Positions 15,175-23,531 are shown, counted from the first letter of the stretch. The stretch is 32,419 bases of DNA from Planctomycetota bacterium (GCA_016873095.1 VGYC01000075.1:1-32419), one strand, 5' to 3'. Notes: generated by a model not told the origin, from the sequence alone. Numbers and translations are program-made.

Positions 15175-16158
15175 TTGAAGCCATCCATTCTCGACAAGCT
15201 GAAACAAGGCATCGTCCTCGGCGACGGCGGCTATTTGCTGGCGCTGGAGAACCGCGGCTACGTGCAGGCAGGGCCGTTCACGCCGGAGGTGACCATCGAG
15301 CATCCTAACGCCCTGCTCGCTCTGCATCAGGAGTTCGTCAACGCCGGCGCGGAGGTGTTGCAAGTCCTCACCTTCTATGCCAGCGAAAACAAGCTCGCCC
15401 AGATCGGCTACGCCAACCGGCTCGAGGAGATCAACCGGGCGGCGGTCAAAATCGCCAGGCAAGCGGCGGGCAAGGACGTGCTGGTCGCCGGTGATCTGTG
15501 CTTGACGTGGAAGTACGTCGAAGGCGATTCAAAGTCCCACGACGAGTGCCGCAAGCTCTTCGACGATCAAATTCGCTACCAGGCTGCCGAGGGCGTCGAT
15601 TTCTGGATCTGCGAGACGTTCCTGCATGTCGGCGAGGCCAAGATCGCAATCGAGTGCGCCAGGAAGACCAAGCTGCCAGTGATGGCGACGATGGCATTCG
15701 AAGGCCCGAAGACACGCGATGGCAAGACGCCGGCCGAGGCCGCCAAGATCCTTGAGGACGCCGGCGCCGATATCGTCGGCAGCAACTGCTGGCAGGATCC
15801 GACGCGCATGTTGCCCGCCATCGAGCAGATTCGCAAGGCCGTCAAGTGCTTCGTTGCCGCCCAGCCGGTCGGCTACCGCTGCTCGGATGAGATTCCGTTC
15901 TTCACCGGGCAGAAAGGCTTTCCCGACAAGCTGAATCCCTATCACCTGACGCGTTACGAGCTTGGCGACTTTGCGCAGAAGGCGAAGGACCTGGGCGTGA
16001 ACTACATCGGCGGTTGCTGCGGCTGCGAAGGCTCACACATCCGGCAGATGGCCCGCGTCCTCGGCAAGAAGCCCAGCGAGCTGCGCGAATGGAAGGTGGA
16101 CTACCAGGCCCCGCAGTCCGCCACCGAGGCGTACAAGTCGCTGCGCGACAAGCAATAG
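15175..16158 (+). CDS. Betaine-homocysteine S-methyltransferase-like enzyme
   Basis: 327 residues. The only fitting start is TTG at 15175, with AGGAG at 15161-15165; no ATG follows until deep in the conserved domain. The sequence is very close in pattern to animal BHMT: GDGGYLLALENRGYV, AGPFTPE, EHPNALLALHQEF, and VLTFYASENKL near the N-terminus. Zinc ligands are visible as C205 (VGSNC), C281 and C282 (YIGGCCGCE). The enzyme moves a methyl group from glycine betaine, or a related donor, to homocysteine, giving methionine in the cytosol. It is about 80 residues shorter than the human enzyme, lacking the C-terminal oligomerisation arm, as is usual in bacteria. The next gene starts 25 bases downstream, so the two are probably co-transcribed, although no functional link is obvious. 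Confidence 0.9.
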   Translation: MKPSILDKLKQGIVLGDGGYLLALENRGYVQAGPFTPEVTIEHPNALLALHQEFVNAGAEVLQVLTFYASENKLAQIGYANRLEEINRAAVKIARQAAGKDVLVAGDLCLTWKYVEGDSKSHDECRKLFDDQIRYQAAEGVDFWICETFLHVGEAKIAIECARKTKLPVMATMAFEGPKTRDGKTPAEAAKILEDAGADIVGSNCWQDPTRMLPAIEQIRKAVKCFVAAQPVGYRCSDEIPFFTGQKGFPDKLNPYHLTRYELGDFAQKAKDLGVNYIGGCCGCEGSHIRQMARVLGKKPSELREWKVDYQAPQSATEAYKSLRDKQ

Positions 16159-16183
16159 CGGCGCCCAGCAGTAGGGACTGACC

Positions 16184-17599
16184 ATGCGTGACATGACATC
16201 CATCCGCGGCGGCATCCTGCTCTTCTTGCTGCTTGCCGGTTGTGGGCAAGCACAGACGCAGGAGATCGCCACGGATTCTTCGAAAGTCGAGGCAGGCGCC
16301 AAGGCGAATGCGGATCGTCCGGTCCTCGACAAATTCGTTCTTGACTGGGCCGGTTTTCTTGGCCCCTTCGGCAACAGCGTCTCTCCAGAGAAAGGCGTCG
16401 TCGCCCCCTGGCCGAAGGAAGGGCTCAAAATCCTGTGGCACCGGAAAGTCGGTACGGGCTACGGCGTGCCGTCGATCAGCAAGGGAAGAATGTTCCTCTT
16501 CGATCGGCACGAAGACAAGAATCGGCTCACATGCATGAGGCCGGAGAACGGCGAGGAACTGTGGAGATTCGAGTACCCGACGCAATTCCGCGACAAGTTC
16601 GGCTACAATGGCGGCCCGCGCTGCTGCCCGGTCATTGACGACCAGCGCATCTTCCTGCATGGTCCCGAAGGCATGCTTTACTGCGTCAGGTTCAAGGACG
16701 GCAAGGAACTCTGGAAGGTCGATACCCGCGCCGACTTCGGCATCGTGCAGAACTTCTTCGGCGTCGGCAGCACGCCTGTCGTCGAGGGAGACCTGCTCAT
16801 CGTGCAGGTCGGCGGCAGCCCAAAAGATAGCAACCAGCGCGAATTCGACAAGCTGAAGGGCAATGGCAGCGGCGTGGTCGCGTTTGACAAGCGCACCGGC
16901 AAGGTCGTTTATCGTATCACCGACGCGTTGGCCAGCTACGCCAGTCCGGTGCTGGCGACGATCAACGGCCGGCGCTGGTGCTTCGTGTTCGCACGCGGCG
17001 GTTTGATCGGCTTCGAGCCAAGCAAGGGCAAGGTCGATTTCCATTTTCCCTTCCGCAGTGACGACCTGGAAAGCGTCAACGCCAGCAATCCAGTCGTCGT
17101 CGGCGATCGCGTGTTCATCTCGGAATGTTACGGTCCCGGCAGTGCGCTCCTGACAGTCAAGCCCGGCGGCTACGAAGTGCTCTGGGACGAAACCAAGAAC
17201 TTCAAGAAGAGCATGCAGGCCCACTGGATGACGCCGATCCATCACGATGGCTACATCTACGGCAGCAGCGGGCGACACACGCAAAACGCCGAACTGCGCT
17301 GCGTCGAGATGGCCACCGGCCAGGTGATGTGGCGCGTCCCGCGCCTCGGCCGTTGCTCGCTGCTCATGGTCGACGGCCATCTTGTCTGCCTGAGCGAAAT
17401 CGGCCCACTCCTGCTCATCAAGATCAATCCGAAGAAGTTCGAGGAAGCCGGATTCACGATTGCCAAGGACAAGGGCAAGGAACAGCCGCTCCTCGAGTAC
17501 CCCTGCTGGGCGGCGCCCGTGCTCTGGAACGGACTGCTTTTCGTCAGGAGCGAGGAACGTCTGGTGTGCTTCGAGCTGATCGCCAGGAAAAGAAGTTGA
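16184..17599 (+). CDS. PQQ-like beta-propeller lipoprotein
   Basis: 471 residues. The N-terminus MRDMTSIRGGILLFLLLAGCGQ contains a lipobox (L-A-G-C20), so the mature protein should be a lipid-anchored envelope protein. The body opens with DWAGFLGPFGNSV, a form of the 'W-x-x-x-R/L-G-P' start seen in planctomycete PQQ-like propellers. Repeats such as LTCMRPENGEELWRFEYP, LYCVRFKDGKELWKV and VVAFDKRTGKVVYR follow, each with the G-x-x-x-W/Y tryptophan-docking style of BamB and quinoprotein blades. It lacks the CC pair, the W-D-Y-D active site and heme motifs, so I do not expect dehydrogenase activity or bound PQQ. Its function is unknown. It ends 8 bases from the stop of the oppositely oriented cytidylate kinase. 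Confidence 0.85.
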   Translation: MRDMTSIRGGILLFLLLAGCGQAQTQEIATDSSKVEAGAKANADRPVLDKFVLDWAGFLGPFGNSVSPEKGVVAPWPKEGLKILWHRKVGTGYGVPSISKGRMFLFDRHEDKNRLTCMRPENGEELWRFEYPTQFRDKFGYNGGPRCCPVIDDQRIFLHGPEGMLYCVRFKDGKELWKVDTRADFGIVQNFFGVGSTPVVEGDLLIVQVGGSPKDSNQREFDKLKGNGSGVVAFDKRTGKVVYRITDALASYASPVLATINGRRWCFVFARGGLIGFEPSKGKVDFHFPFRSDDLESVNASNPVVVGDRVFISECYGPGSALLTVKPGGYEVLWDETKNFKKSMQAHWMTPIHHDGYIYGSSGRHTQNAELRCVEMATGQVMWRVPRLGRCSLLMVDGHLVCLSEIGPLLLIKINPKKFEEAGFTIAKDKGKEQPLLEYPCWAAPVLWNGLLFVRSEERLVCFELIARKRS

Positions 17600-17607
17600 G
17601 GCGGAGG

Positions 17608-18273
17608 TCAAGCGTCGTCGGCAATCTGCATGCGATTGCGCACGATTTGTTCCATCGCGCTGACAACCTGGTCAAGACTCATGTGCGTGCTGTCGAGGAG
17701 GACGGCATCCGCCGCCGGGACCATCGGGCCGACGGCGCGGGCGGAGTCGCGGCGGTCGCGTTCCTCCTGGGCTTGCAGCACGGCGTCGGCTTCAAGGTGC
17801 TCACCGCGCTCTTGCAACTCCCTTTGCCGGCGGCGAGCGCGTTCCACTGGATCGGCGCTAAGGAAGAATTTGCAGCGGGCATCGGGAAAGACCACGGTCC
17901 CCTGGTCGCGGCCTTCGCAAACGATGTTGCGCCCGTGCGCGAGCCGGCGCTGCTGCTCGACCAGGTGCGCGCGCACCGTCAGGTTGCTCGCCGTGGCTCC
18001 GGAAGCGGCGGTGACTTCCGGCTTGCGGATCGCCTCGGAGATGTCTTCGCCATCGAGGATGACCTTGTTTCCAGGCATTTCCAGGTTCATGCCTGCGAGC
18101 AGGGGCCGCACCGCCATGATGTCGGCAAGATCGCAACCGCTGCGCAGACCCGCGAGAGTGACGGCGCGGTACATGGCGCCGGTGTCAAGGAAGTCGAAAC
18201 CGAGCCGGCCGGCCAGTTCTCTGGCTGCGCTACTCTTGCCCGCCCCCGCCGGGCCGTCGATGGTGACGATCAT
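17608..18273 (-). CDS. cmk: Cytidylate kinase
   Basis: 221 residues from ATG 18273, the length usual for bacterial CMK; a longer frame from 18327 adds a non-conserved stretch. The N-terminus MIVTIDGPAGAGKSSAARELA is the P-loop, followed by LGFDFLDTGAMYRAVTLA (nucleoside binding), SEAIRKPEVTAASGATASN, GRDQGTVVFPDARCKFFLSADPVERARRRQREL (R-D-x-G-T-x-V-F-P, CMP and lid region) and MVPAADAVLLDSTHMSLDQVV near the end. The enzyme phosphorylates CMP and dCMP with ATP in pyrimidine nucleotide recycling. The start codon is preceded by GAAGG. In many bacteria cmk is followed by rpsA or plsC; here it converges with a propeller gene instead. It lies downstream of a clear terminator, so it probably has its own promoter. 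Confidence 0.95.
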   Translation of the reverse strand: MIVTIDGPAGAGKSSAARELAGRLGFDFLDTGAMYRAVTLAGLRSGCDLADIMAVRPLLAGMNLEMPGNKVILDGEDISEAIRKPEVTAASGATASNLTVRAHLVEQQRRLAHGRNIVCEGRDQGTVVFPDARCKFFLSADPVERARRRQRELQERGEHLEADAVLQAQEERDRRDSARAVGPMVPAADAVLLDSTHMSLDQVVSAMEQIVRNRMQIADDA

Positions 18274-18283
18274 GCCTTCATTC

Positions 18284-18321
18284 AAGAAAAAAAGAAGCGA
18301 AACGGCGAGATGCCGTTTCGC
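18284..18321 (-). terminator. Rho-independent terminator of the coiled-coil protein gene
   Basis: On the minus strand GCGAAACGGC pairs perfectly with GCCGTTTCGC (arms 18312-18321 and 18297-18306, five-base loop), followed by TTCTTTTTTTCTTG. It lies 49 bases after the stop at 18370 and just before the cmk start. Confidence 0.85.
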
Positions 18322-18369
18322 TTGCAAGATTCTAACTTCGTGCTCCGTGCTGCGTGGAAACGAGGATCA

Positions 18370-19548
18370 TCAGCGGGCGCTGATGGTCACGGTTTCGTTC
18401 GGGGCCACGGGACTGGTACGCTGGCTGATCAGGCCGTAGGTAGGCGACACGACCTCGTAGGTGAAGGTTCCAGACGGCACATTGTCGATGGGCAGCACGC
18501 GATTCGGGGCGACCCGACCGTACGGCCGGCCGTTGATGGTCAGCAGCAACTCTTCGCTGTACAGGTTGACGAACATCACCCGGCCAGTGCTGGACGGCGA
18601 CAAGGCGATGCGATTCGACTGTTGCATCCTGGACATGGCCTCCTCAATCTGCGAGAGGCGTTTCTCGATCTTGTCGAGGCTGGCCTTGTCCGCGGGCGGG
18701 TAGTTGCTGGCGACGTCGGACGATTTCTTCTCGCCCTGCAACTTGGCGAGTTGCTTCTCCATCGTCTCGATCTTGGTGGCGAGCTTGTCGATCTCGACGC
18801 GCTGCGTGAGGTGATCGCCCTTGAGATCGCCAAGTTCCTTCTTGAGGTCGCCGAGGTCCTTGCCAAGGTCCTTGAAGCTCTTGGCCAGCGACGCATCCAT
18901 GGTTTCGATCTTCTTCAAGACGGTCTTGATGTCCGCGGCGTCCTTGTCGCCGCCGGCCGTTGCCGGCGCCGAGGCCAGGACAATGGCGAACAGCCCGGCC
19001 AGGTCGATCATCTTCCAGTTGCGTAACATGGGGCTATCTCCTGGTGGTTTGCCAAATGCCAGTACCGTATCATCTTCGATCGCCGGCGGACCGATCGGGT
19101 CAATCGCCGGCAACGGCTCGGGAACCTGCACGACGGGAATGACCGGCGGCGGCTCCAGCGCTGGTGGCGACTCGGGAAGCGGCGGCGGCGAAGGCGGCAT
19201 CTCTGGCGGAGGAGTTGGTGCGACTATCGGCTCCAAATTCTTCTCGGCCAGCTCCGGTTCCGCGGTCGCCAGCGGCATCGGCGGCTCAGCCGTCAACACC
19301 GGCACTTCGTGCTTCGCTGGAATCACCACGCTGGTAGCTTTGAATTTAGAGGACGGACGCTGGGCATGCAAGTCATTTTGGCTTCTTTTTTCACGGGCAA
19401 AGCAAATGCCCCAGCCCAGCGCAGTCAACGCCAGGGCATTGACCAGCAAGGCAGCCAAGAAAACCCAGCGCGAACACGTCGAGCCATCCTCGCGGCGCTC
19501 GCCGGGACAGTGATAGACCACCGGATGGAAGGGAAAGCGCACGGTCAT
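18370..19548 (-). CDS. Coiled-coil envelope protein with an in-frame Pro-rich upstream region
   Basis: The full frame encodes 392 residues. Residues 1-25 are polar, 28-50 form a membrane helix (WVFLAALLVNALALTALGWGICF), and 85-170 are low-complexity proline-rich sequence. At M174 a second signal-like stretch appears (MLRNWKMIDLAGLFAIVLASAPATA), followed by a long coiled coil (about 200-320, K/E/L/D-rich) and a C-terminal strand domain (VMFVNLYSEELLLTINGRPYGRVAP ... TFTYEVVSPTYG) that looks like a PEGA-like or wrapping domain. No stop separates the two halves. The internal ATG at 19029 has a strong ribosome site, so there may be one long protein, a separate 218-residue secreted protein, or both. 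Function unknown. The first ATG has GAGGAG directly against it, and a GTG at 19542 would be better spaced. Confidence 0.65.
   Translation of the reverse strand: MTVRFPFHPVVYHCPGERREDGSTCSRWVFLAALLVNALALTALGWGICFAREKRSQNDLHAQRPSSKFKATSVVIPAKHEVPVLTAEPPMPLATAEPELAEKNLEPIVAPTPPPEMPPSPPPLPESPPALEPPPVIPVVQVPEPLPAIDPIGPPAIEDDTVLAFGKPPGDSPMLRNWKMIDLAGLFAIVLASAPATAGGDKDAADIKTVLKKIETMDASLAKSFKDLGKDLGDLKKELGDLKGDHLTQRVEIDKLATKIETMEKQLAKLQGEKKSSDVASNYPPADKASLDKIEKRLSQIEEAMSRMQQSNRIALSPSSTGRVMFVNLYSEELLLTINGRPYGRVAPNRVLPIDNVPSGTFTYEVVSPTYGLISQRTSPVAPNETVTISAR
19027..19044 (-). promoter_or_regulatory. Internal ribosome binding site and start codon
   Basis: On the minus strand CAGGAGATAGCCCC stands directly before ATG 19029, giving a GGAG core at ideal spacing inside the long open frame. 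The codons that follow encode a complete signal peptide, which is not expected in the middle of a membrane protein. It could start a separate 218-residue secreted product. Confidence 0.55.
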
Positions 19549-19607
19549 CTCCTCGCAATGTCGAAGTGCGGCACTGGGGACGGAATGAGGGCGGCGCTCT
19601 CATTGTT

Positions 19608-19681
19608 CAATTCTTCGTTCTCAGTTCCTCATTTCTGCCAGAAGCGCTGTTCAGCAATGAAGAATTGAGAACGAAGAATTG
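19608..19681. repeat. 26-base near-perfect inverted repeat
   Basis: The left arm 19608-19633 and the right arm 19656-19681 are inverted copies matching at 24 of 26 positions, with a 22-base loop. Each arm contains two copies of a 9-base word (GAAGAATTG, with one variant). It lies 25 bases after the acetyltransferase stop and 60 bases before the next start. It is AT-rich against a GC-rich background. Confidence 0.85.
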
Positions 19682-19706
19682 CCAATGATAGCCGCATGCG
19701 AGAAAC

Positions 19707-20240
19707 CTAGTTTTCCTCGAACTGGGCAATGCGGTTGACCGACTCCTCGAAGTCATCGCCGGTGTCGTCGCCGAAGCGATATTGCATGAGGAAGGCGTCC
19801 TCGCCGCTGTCCTCGTAGAACGAGCGGAGCACGCGGACCGCGCGAAAGTCCTGGCGGGCGAAAAAGAGCTGGGCCGCCAGGTTGGTTTCTCGGACCTCTA
19901 GCGTGATGCGCGTGCGGCGATGGCTGGACAGCTTGCTGACCAGCTTGCCGACCATCTGGGCGCCGACGCTCTGGCGGCGATAGCCTGGGTGGACCGCGAA
20001 GTTCAGGATGTGCAACTTGGACTTGTGTAGCTCGTAGATCATGAAGCCGACGACCTTTTCGCCTTGCTCGGCCACCATGCCGATGCAGTTGCGCTGGCGG
20101 AGGCAGCGCAGGAAGTCTTCCTCGGTCCAGGGATACTCGAAACTCAGCTGCTCGGCTTGCAAGACCTCCGGCATGTCACGGCGGATCATCCAGCGTATGT
20201 GGACGCGCAACTGTTCCTTGTCGGTACGACCCATGCTCAT
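19707..20240 (-). CDS. rimI: GNAT N-acetyltransferase, RimI-like
   Basis: 177 residues from ATG 20240, which has GGAGG five bases upstream; the frame stays open to 20459, but that part is arginine-rich and unlike the family. The fold is the GNAT type: IRRDMPEVLQAEQLSFEYPWTEEDFLRCLRQRN matches the RimI N-terminus (E-x-x-x-F-x-x-P-W-T/S-E-x-x-F), VVGFMIYELHKSKLHILNFAVHPGYRRQSVGAQMV carries the acetyl-CoA-binding R-R-x-x-V/G-G-A loop, and ITLEVRETNLAAQLFFARQDFRAV is the usual N-x-x-A-x-x-F-Y end. RimI acetylates the N-terminal residue of ribosomal protein S18 using acetyl-CoA in the cytosol. The first Q-R-R-x-x-G glycine is replaced (Q-S-V-G), and a C-terminal acidic tail of about 25 residues is added. 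The exact target here is not certain. Confidence 0.85.
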   Translation of the reverse strand: MSMGRTDKEQLRVHIRWMIRRDMPEVLQAEQLSFEYPWTEEDFLRCLRQRNCIGMVAEQGEKVVGFMIYELHKSKLHILNFAVHPGYRRQSVGAQMVGKLVSKLSSHRRTRITLEVRETNLAAQLFFARQDFRAVRVLRSFYEDSGEDAFLMQYRFGDDTGDDFEESVNRIAQFEEN

Positions 20241-20919
20241 GCTGACCTCCCCTCGCGACGGCGCGCGAAGCCCCCTCCGTGGGTGCGCCACGCTTCCGCG
20301 ATTCCGCGTTCCTTGTGGTTCTCGTTCCGATCGGGACCAACGGCAGCTGAGAAAGGCTGAGCGGCGTGCTCCGCGACACTGGGACTCGTTGCGGCTCAAG
20401 AAATCCTGCGTTGCCGACTCCCAAACCACGGGCGGATAGTAGCAATGCTCCCGATACACCTCAAGGTCAACAAACGGTGTGCCGCCCAGCTGCCAGCGGA
20501 AGCTGGAGAAAGGAGCGAACCAACACGCCCATGGTTGCAGCTGTCATTCCTCACGAAGGTTCACTCAGATTGCTGAGAACAGCTGCATTACGTCGAATTG
20601 TGATCCGACGATGAAAACTCGAGCGTGAAGATTATCTAGGTGTGCTGATTCGCCTGGCAGAAGAGGAAAGGGGGGAATCCTTTCCCCTGTTCTGCCGCCT
20701 TCTTGGCGGAATGCTTCGCGGCGGTATGCCTTGATGGTCAAGGTGGGAAGTTACGATAGGTAAGAAAGATAACGACCGAAGGGCGATTTGGCAAAGAATC
20801 TTTTCCAGAAATTTACAATTAACGATTGTTTACTTGTTGTTCCGTGTGCGCGGACGCATGTAATTTCCCGATTCTCGCGCGAATGAGTGGCCCGGTCTGC
20901 GCTCCAGAAAACTTTTTTT
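20241..20919. other. Intergenic region of about 680 bases with hairpins and an AT-rich block
   Basis: I see no convincing gene. The half next to the acetyltransferase start is GC-rich. At 20656-20696, GGCAGAA pairs with TTCTGCC around a second pairing of GGAAAGG with CCTTTCC, forming a 41-base hairpin. A small one follows at 20695-20709 (CCGCC/GGCGG). Bases 20755-20860 are AT-rich with no clear promoter spacing. Neither hairpin has a T tract, so they are not typical terminators. Confidence 0.5.
20656..20696. repeat. Long imperfect hairpin
   Basis: Outer arms GGCAGAA and TTCTGCC and inner arms GGAAAGG and CCTTTCC pair around a short purine-rich loop. It stands alone in the intergenic region, about 220 bases downstream of the DUF11 gene on its transcribed strand. 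It may be a processing or termination signal, or a small RNA stem. Confidence 0.5.
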
Positions 20920-23499
20920 TCACTCACGAAACACCCACGTTCGGTCCTCGCGGACGAGAGGACTCGCCAGCTGACGGCTGGTGGCGCTGACGCTCATGCG
21001 CTGGTCCCCGGACGAGCGCGCCTGTGCAGTGATCCGGTAGATCGCTTGCTTTTGCCCGTCAAGCTGGGCCAGCGGTTCAAAGACCACGCTCTGACCATCG
21101 ATGCGATAGGGCACAGGCGCCTGGGCGGCACGCGGCAGCAGACCGTCGGGAAAGCTGGCACGGACCTCGACGCCGGTGTCCGCCAAGGTGCCTTCGTTCA
21201 AGACGCGAACCTCGTACACCGTCTCGCGGCCGATGCGCAACGGATCGTCCCGGTGAGAAACGTTCATGGTCACGCGAGCTTGCCCTTGGACGTTGATGGT
21301 CCCTTCAGCTTGCGTCTTGTGCCCATCTTGAGATTGTGCGATCACCTGATGCACATGAACGGCGGCCGTGCGTGGGCGGACGCGCAGTCGCAGCGTCCGG
21401 CTCTGGCCGGGCGGCAGATAGTCCAGCACCCAGTGGACGCTGCGCGTCACGGAGCGATACATGCCGCGATCGCTCGAGGCGACGTAGTCCAGTCCTTCCG
21501 GCAAGGTATCGGTGATGGCGATGTTGCGCACGGCTTGCGGTTCGGAGTTGGCCAGTTCGATCAGCACATCGCACTCGCGATCGAGTGCGGCCTGCTTGGC
21601 GGCTCCCACTTGCAAGGCCAAGCCGGCCTCGCCGACCAGAACGGTGCCCTGTGCCAGCGCCTCCTGGCTATCGCCTGAGCGCACGCGGGCTTCGAGGAAA
21701 TGTCGCCCAGGTTGGGTGGTTTCCAGCGGCAGCGGAATGTTCCGTGACGCGCCGGCCGCAAGGTCTCCGATATCCGCCTCGATCGTTGTGCCCTGCGGAT
21801 GCCGCAAACCGGGCGGAACGATCGCCTGCAAAGTCAGGCCGGTGAGTTTCAAGCCGGCGACATTCTTCATGCGGATGTCGAACACGGCTTTCTTGCCGGT
21901 CGCAACCCGTCCGGGACTGCGGACTTCCAGTTCCAGCACCGGCGGGGCGATGGTGGTCGTCAGTCCGCCGTAGAGCGAGACGCTGGTGTGGCAGATGACT
22001 TCGCCATTGGCCGCCGCCTGGGCATCCAGGTAAAGATTCTGCTTGGCTCCCGGCGCCAGCTGATCGATGCTCCACACGACCTTGCCGTCCTGCAGCACAG
22101 GCTGCGGACTGCCATCGAGGTAGCGTAAGCCATCGGAAAGATCGTCTTCCACGCGCACTTGCGGAGCGACCTCGGAGCCCAGGTTCTGGATGATGATCTC
22201 GTAGCGCACGGGTTGCCCCATCGCCACAGACGTCGGCCCGCGTTTCTCGACGGTGAGCATCGGGCCGGGAGACCTGGGACCGGCTACTTCCGCGCTAGCC
22301 GCGCGCGGCTCAGCTGGACCTGGACTTCTGCTGACGGATTCGCGTGCAGGCTCCGGGCGCGGCGCACGGCGAATGGGCACCGCCGTCCGCAATGAGGGCG
22401 CCGGCAACGCTGGCTGCAATTCCAATGGTCGCTGCGTCAATGGTTGCGGTGTCGATGGCTGCTGCACGAGCGGCTGCGCCCCGACTTGCGGCCTCGAAGT
22501 GAGCGGCACCGCCTTGGGCGTCGGTGTGGCCGGCACTTCGAGCGGCGGCTTCGTCAAGGTTGGTTGTGCCACGGGCGCCGAATGCGGTGGATTGAAGACA
22601 GGCGTCTCATCAGGCACCGGCCTCGACGCCGGTGACTGGAGCTTCAGAGGCGTCGGCGTCTTGCTCATCTCCGGAAACAGCATCACCTCCGGACCACGAC
22701 TGGGCGCGGCGGTCTTCGCCGGTTCCGGCAGCAGGTTCACCTCGATAGACTTGGGAGCCGCTGGATTGTTGGTTTCTGGAAACTGGAACAGCTTCGGCGC
22801 GTCCACATCCGGTTTGAGGGTCTCCGTATTGACCGCGTCGGTCCTGGGTTGATCCGTCTTGTGTAAGTCCGTCTTGTGTAAGTCCGTCTTGTGAGGTTCC
22901 GCCAGCGGTTGCACCGGTTCGGTCTCGATGATGAAGCCATCGCGGGGCTGCACGGGCAGATTGAGCATGCTGTCCGACTTCGGTGGCAAGGTGTTTTCGA
23001 TCCGGGGCTCGATTTTCGGGTTGGCATTGTCTGCAGCACTGGAATCGAGGTTCGACTCGAGAACGGGAAGCTTGTCCTGAGTTTGCGGAGAAATCGGCAG
23101 GGGCGGCCCCGGAGGCAAAGGTGCCGGCGATGTATCCAGATCCGGACCGGGGACGTCGATCTTTTCGAGCCCCTGTGCGGGGATCACGGCCTCGTTCTCT
23201 TCCAGACCCACGCGCCTTGAGTCCGGAACATCGCGAACGGGAACCATCTTCGGGTTCGGCGGGTTTGGCGAGGCGGCGGGCAACGCATGGCTCGCCCGCA
23301 TGATGCCGGTGTGGCTGGTGCCGGTCTGGGGTGGAGATTCCCGGAAAGGCACCGAACTGGCCGGCGGCTTGATGGGCGGAGGCGGCCCGGGCAGGCTCGA
23401 CGCCGACGCACCCGCTCCGATGACCAGCGTTGCCAGGATAAAACCCAGCACGGCCAGTCCCGCAAGCATCCCCACCAGCGGCAGTCCGTTCGGCCGCAC
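20920..23499 (-). CDS. Proline-rich envelope protein with four DUF11-type repeats
   Basis: 859 residues from GTG 23499, which is supported by GGAG 8 bases upstream. One membrane helix (residues 9-30) is followed by about 380 residues of proline-rich, low-complexity sequence, including a tandem HKTDL repeat near 203-216. The C-terminal half holds four Ig-like DUF11/conserved-repeat domains at about 414-520, 522-625, 627-735 and 740-850. Their cores read LTVEKRGPTSVAMGQPVRYEIIIQNLG, LELEVRSPGRVATGKKAVFDIRMKN, ECDVLIELANSEPQAVRNIAITDTLPEGLDYV and VTMNVSHRDDPLRIGRETVYEVRVLNEG. Such proteins are envelope-attached with the repeats outside, and the Pro-rich part is probably a spacer. The specific role is unknown. 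The upstream pyrophosphohydrolase gene ends 32 bases away, so they likely share a transcript without an obvious functional tie. Confidence 0.88.
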   Translation of the reverse strand: MRPNGLPLVGMLAGLAVLGFILATLVIGAGASASSLPGPPPPIKPPASSVPFRESPPQTGTSHTGIMRASHALPAASPNPPNPKMVPVRDVPDSRRVGLEENEAVIPAQGLEKIDVPGPDLDTSPAPLPPGPPLPISPQTQDKLPVLESNLDSSAADNANPKIEPRIENTLPPKSDSMLNLPVQPRDGFIIETEPVQPLAEPHKTDLHKTDLHKTDQPRTDAVNTETLKPDVDAPKLFQFPETNNPAAPKSIEVNLLPEPAKTAAPSRGPEVMLFPEMSKTPTPLKLQSPASRPVPDETPVFNPPHSAPVAQPTLTKPPLEVPATPTPKAVPLTSRPQVGAQPLVQQPSTPQPLTQRPLELQPALPAPSLRTAVPIRRAPRPEPARESVSRSPGPAEPRAASAEVAGPRSPGPMLTVEKRGPTSVAMGQPVRYEIIIQNLGSEVAPQVRVEDDLSDGLRYLDGSPQPVLQDGKVVWSIDQLAPGAKQNLYLDAQAAANGEVICHTSVSLYGGLTTTIAPPVLELEVRSPGRVATGKKAVFDIRMKNVAGLKLTGLTLQAIVPPGLRHPQGTTIEADIGDLAAGASRNIPLPLETTQPGRHFLEARVRSGDSQEALAQGTVLVGEAGLALQVGAAKQAALDRECDVLIELANSEPQAVRNIAITDTLPEGLDYVASSDRGMYRSVTRSVHWVLDYLPPGQSRTLRLRVRPRTAAVHVHQVIAQSQDGHKTQAEGTINVQGQARVTMNVSHRDDPLRIGRETVYEVRVLNEGTLADTGVEVRASFPDGLLPRAAQAPVPYRIDGQSVVFEPLAQLDGQKQAIYRITAQARSSGDQRMSVSATSRQLASPLVREDRTWVFRE
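22853..22893 (-). repeat. 15-base in-frame tandem repeat, about 2.7 copies
   Basis: TCCGTCTTGTGTAAG occurs twice exactly (22853-22867 and 22868-22882), and a third copy matches for its first 11 bases. On the coding strand it encodes the pentad HKTDL in the proline-rich spacer of the DUF11 protein. Unit length is a multiple of three, so copy changes keep the frame. Confidence 0.8.
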
Positions 23500-23531
23500 T
23501 CTTGTTCTCCGGCTTGCGCGATCTTACGCGA

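Noticed and set aside
16184-17599. A second PQQ dehydrogenase
   Set aside because: It has propeller repeats only; the CC pair, metal ligands and W-D-Y-D site are absent.
15902-17611. A 569-codon leftward open frame opposite the methyltransferase end and the propeller lipoprotein
   Set aside because: It is fully antisense to two recognisable genes; its composition (A, D, E, V, H rich) is typical of a shadow.
17125-19026. A 633-codon rightward open frame across the propeller 3' end, cmk and the coiled-coil gene
   Set aside because: It lies antisense to cmk and the coiled-coil gene, crosses a terminator, and its protein has no family features; it is an artefact of high GC.
20241-20459. The 73-codon N-terminal extension of the acetyltransferase
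   Set aside because: It is arginine-rich and not conserved in RimI; GGAGG before ATG 20240 sets the start.
20909-20920. A T run read as a terminator on the plus strand
   Set aside because: No stem precedes it and no rightward gene ends there.
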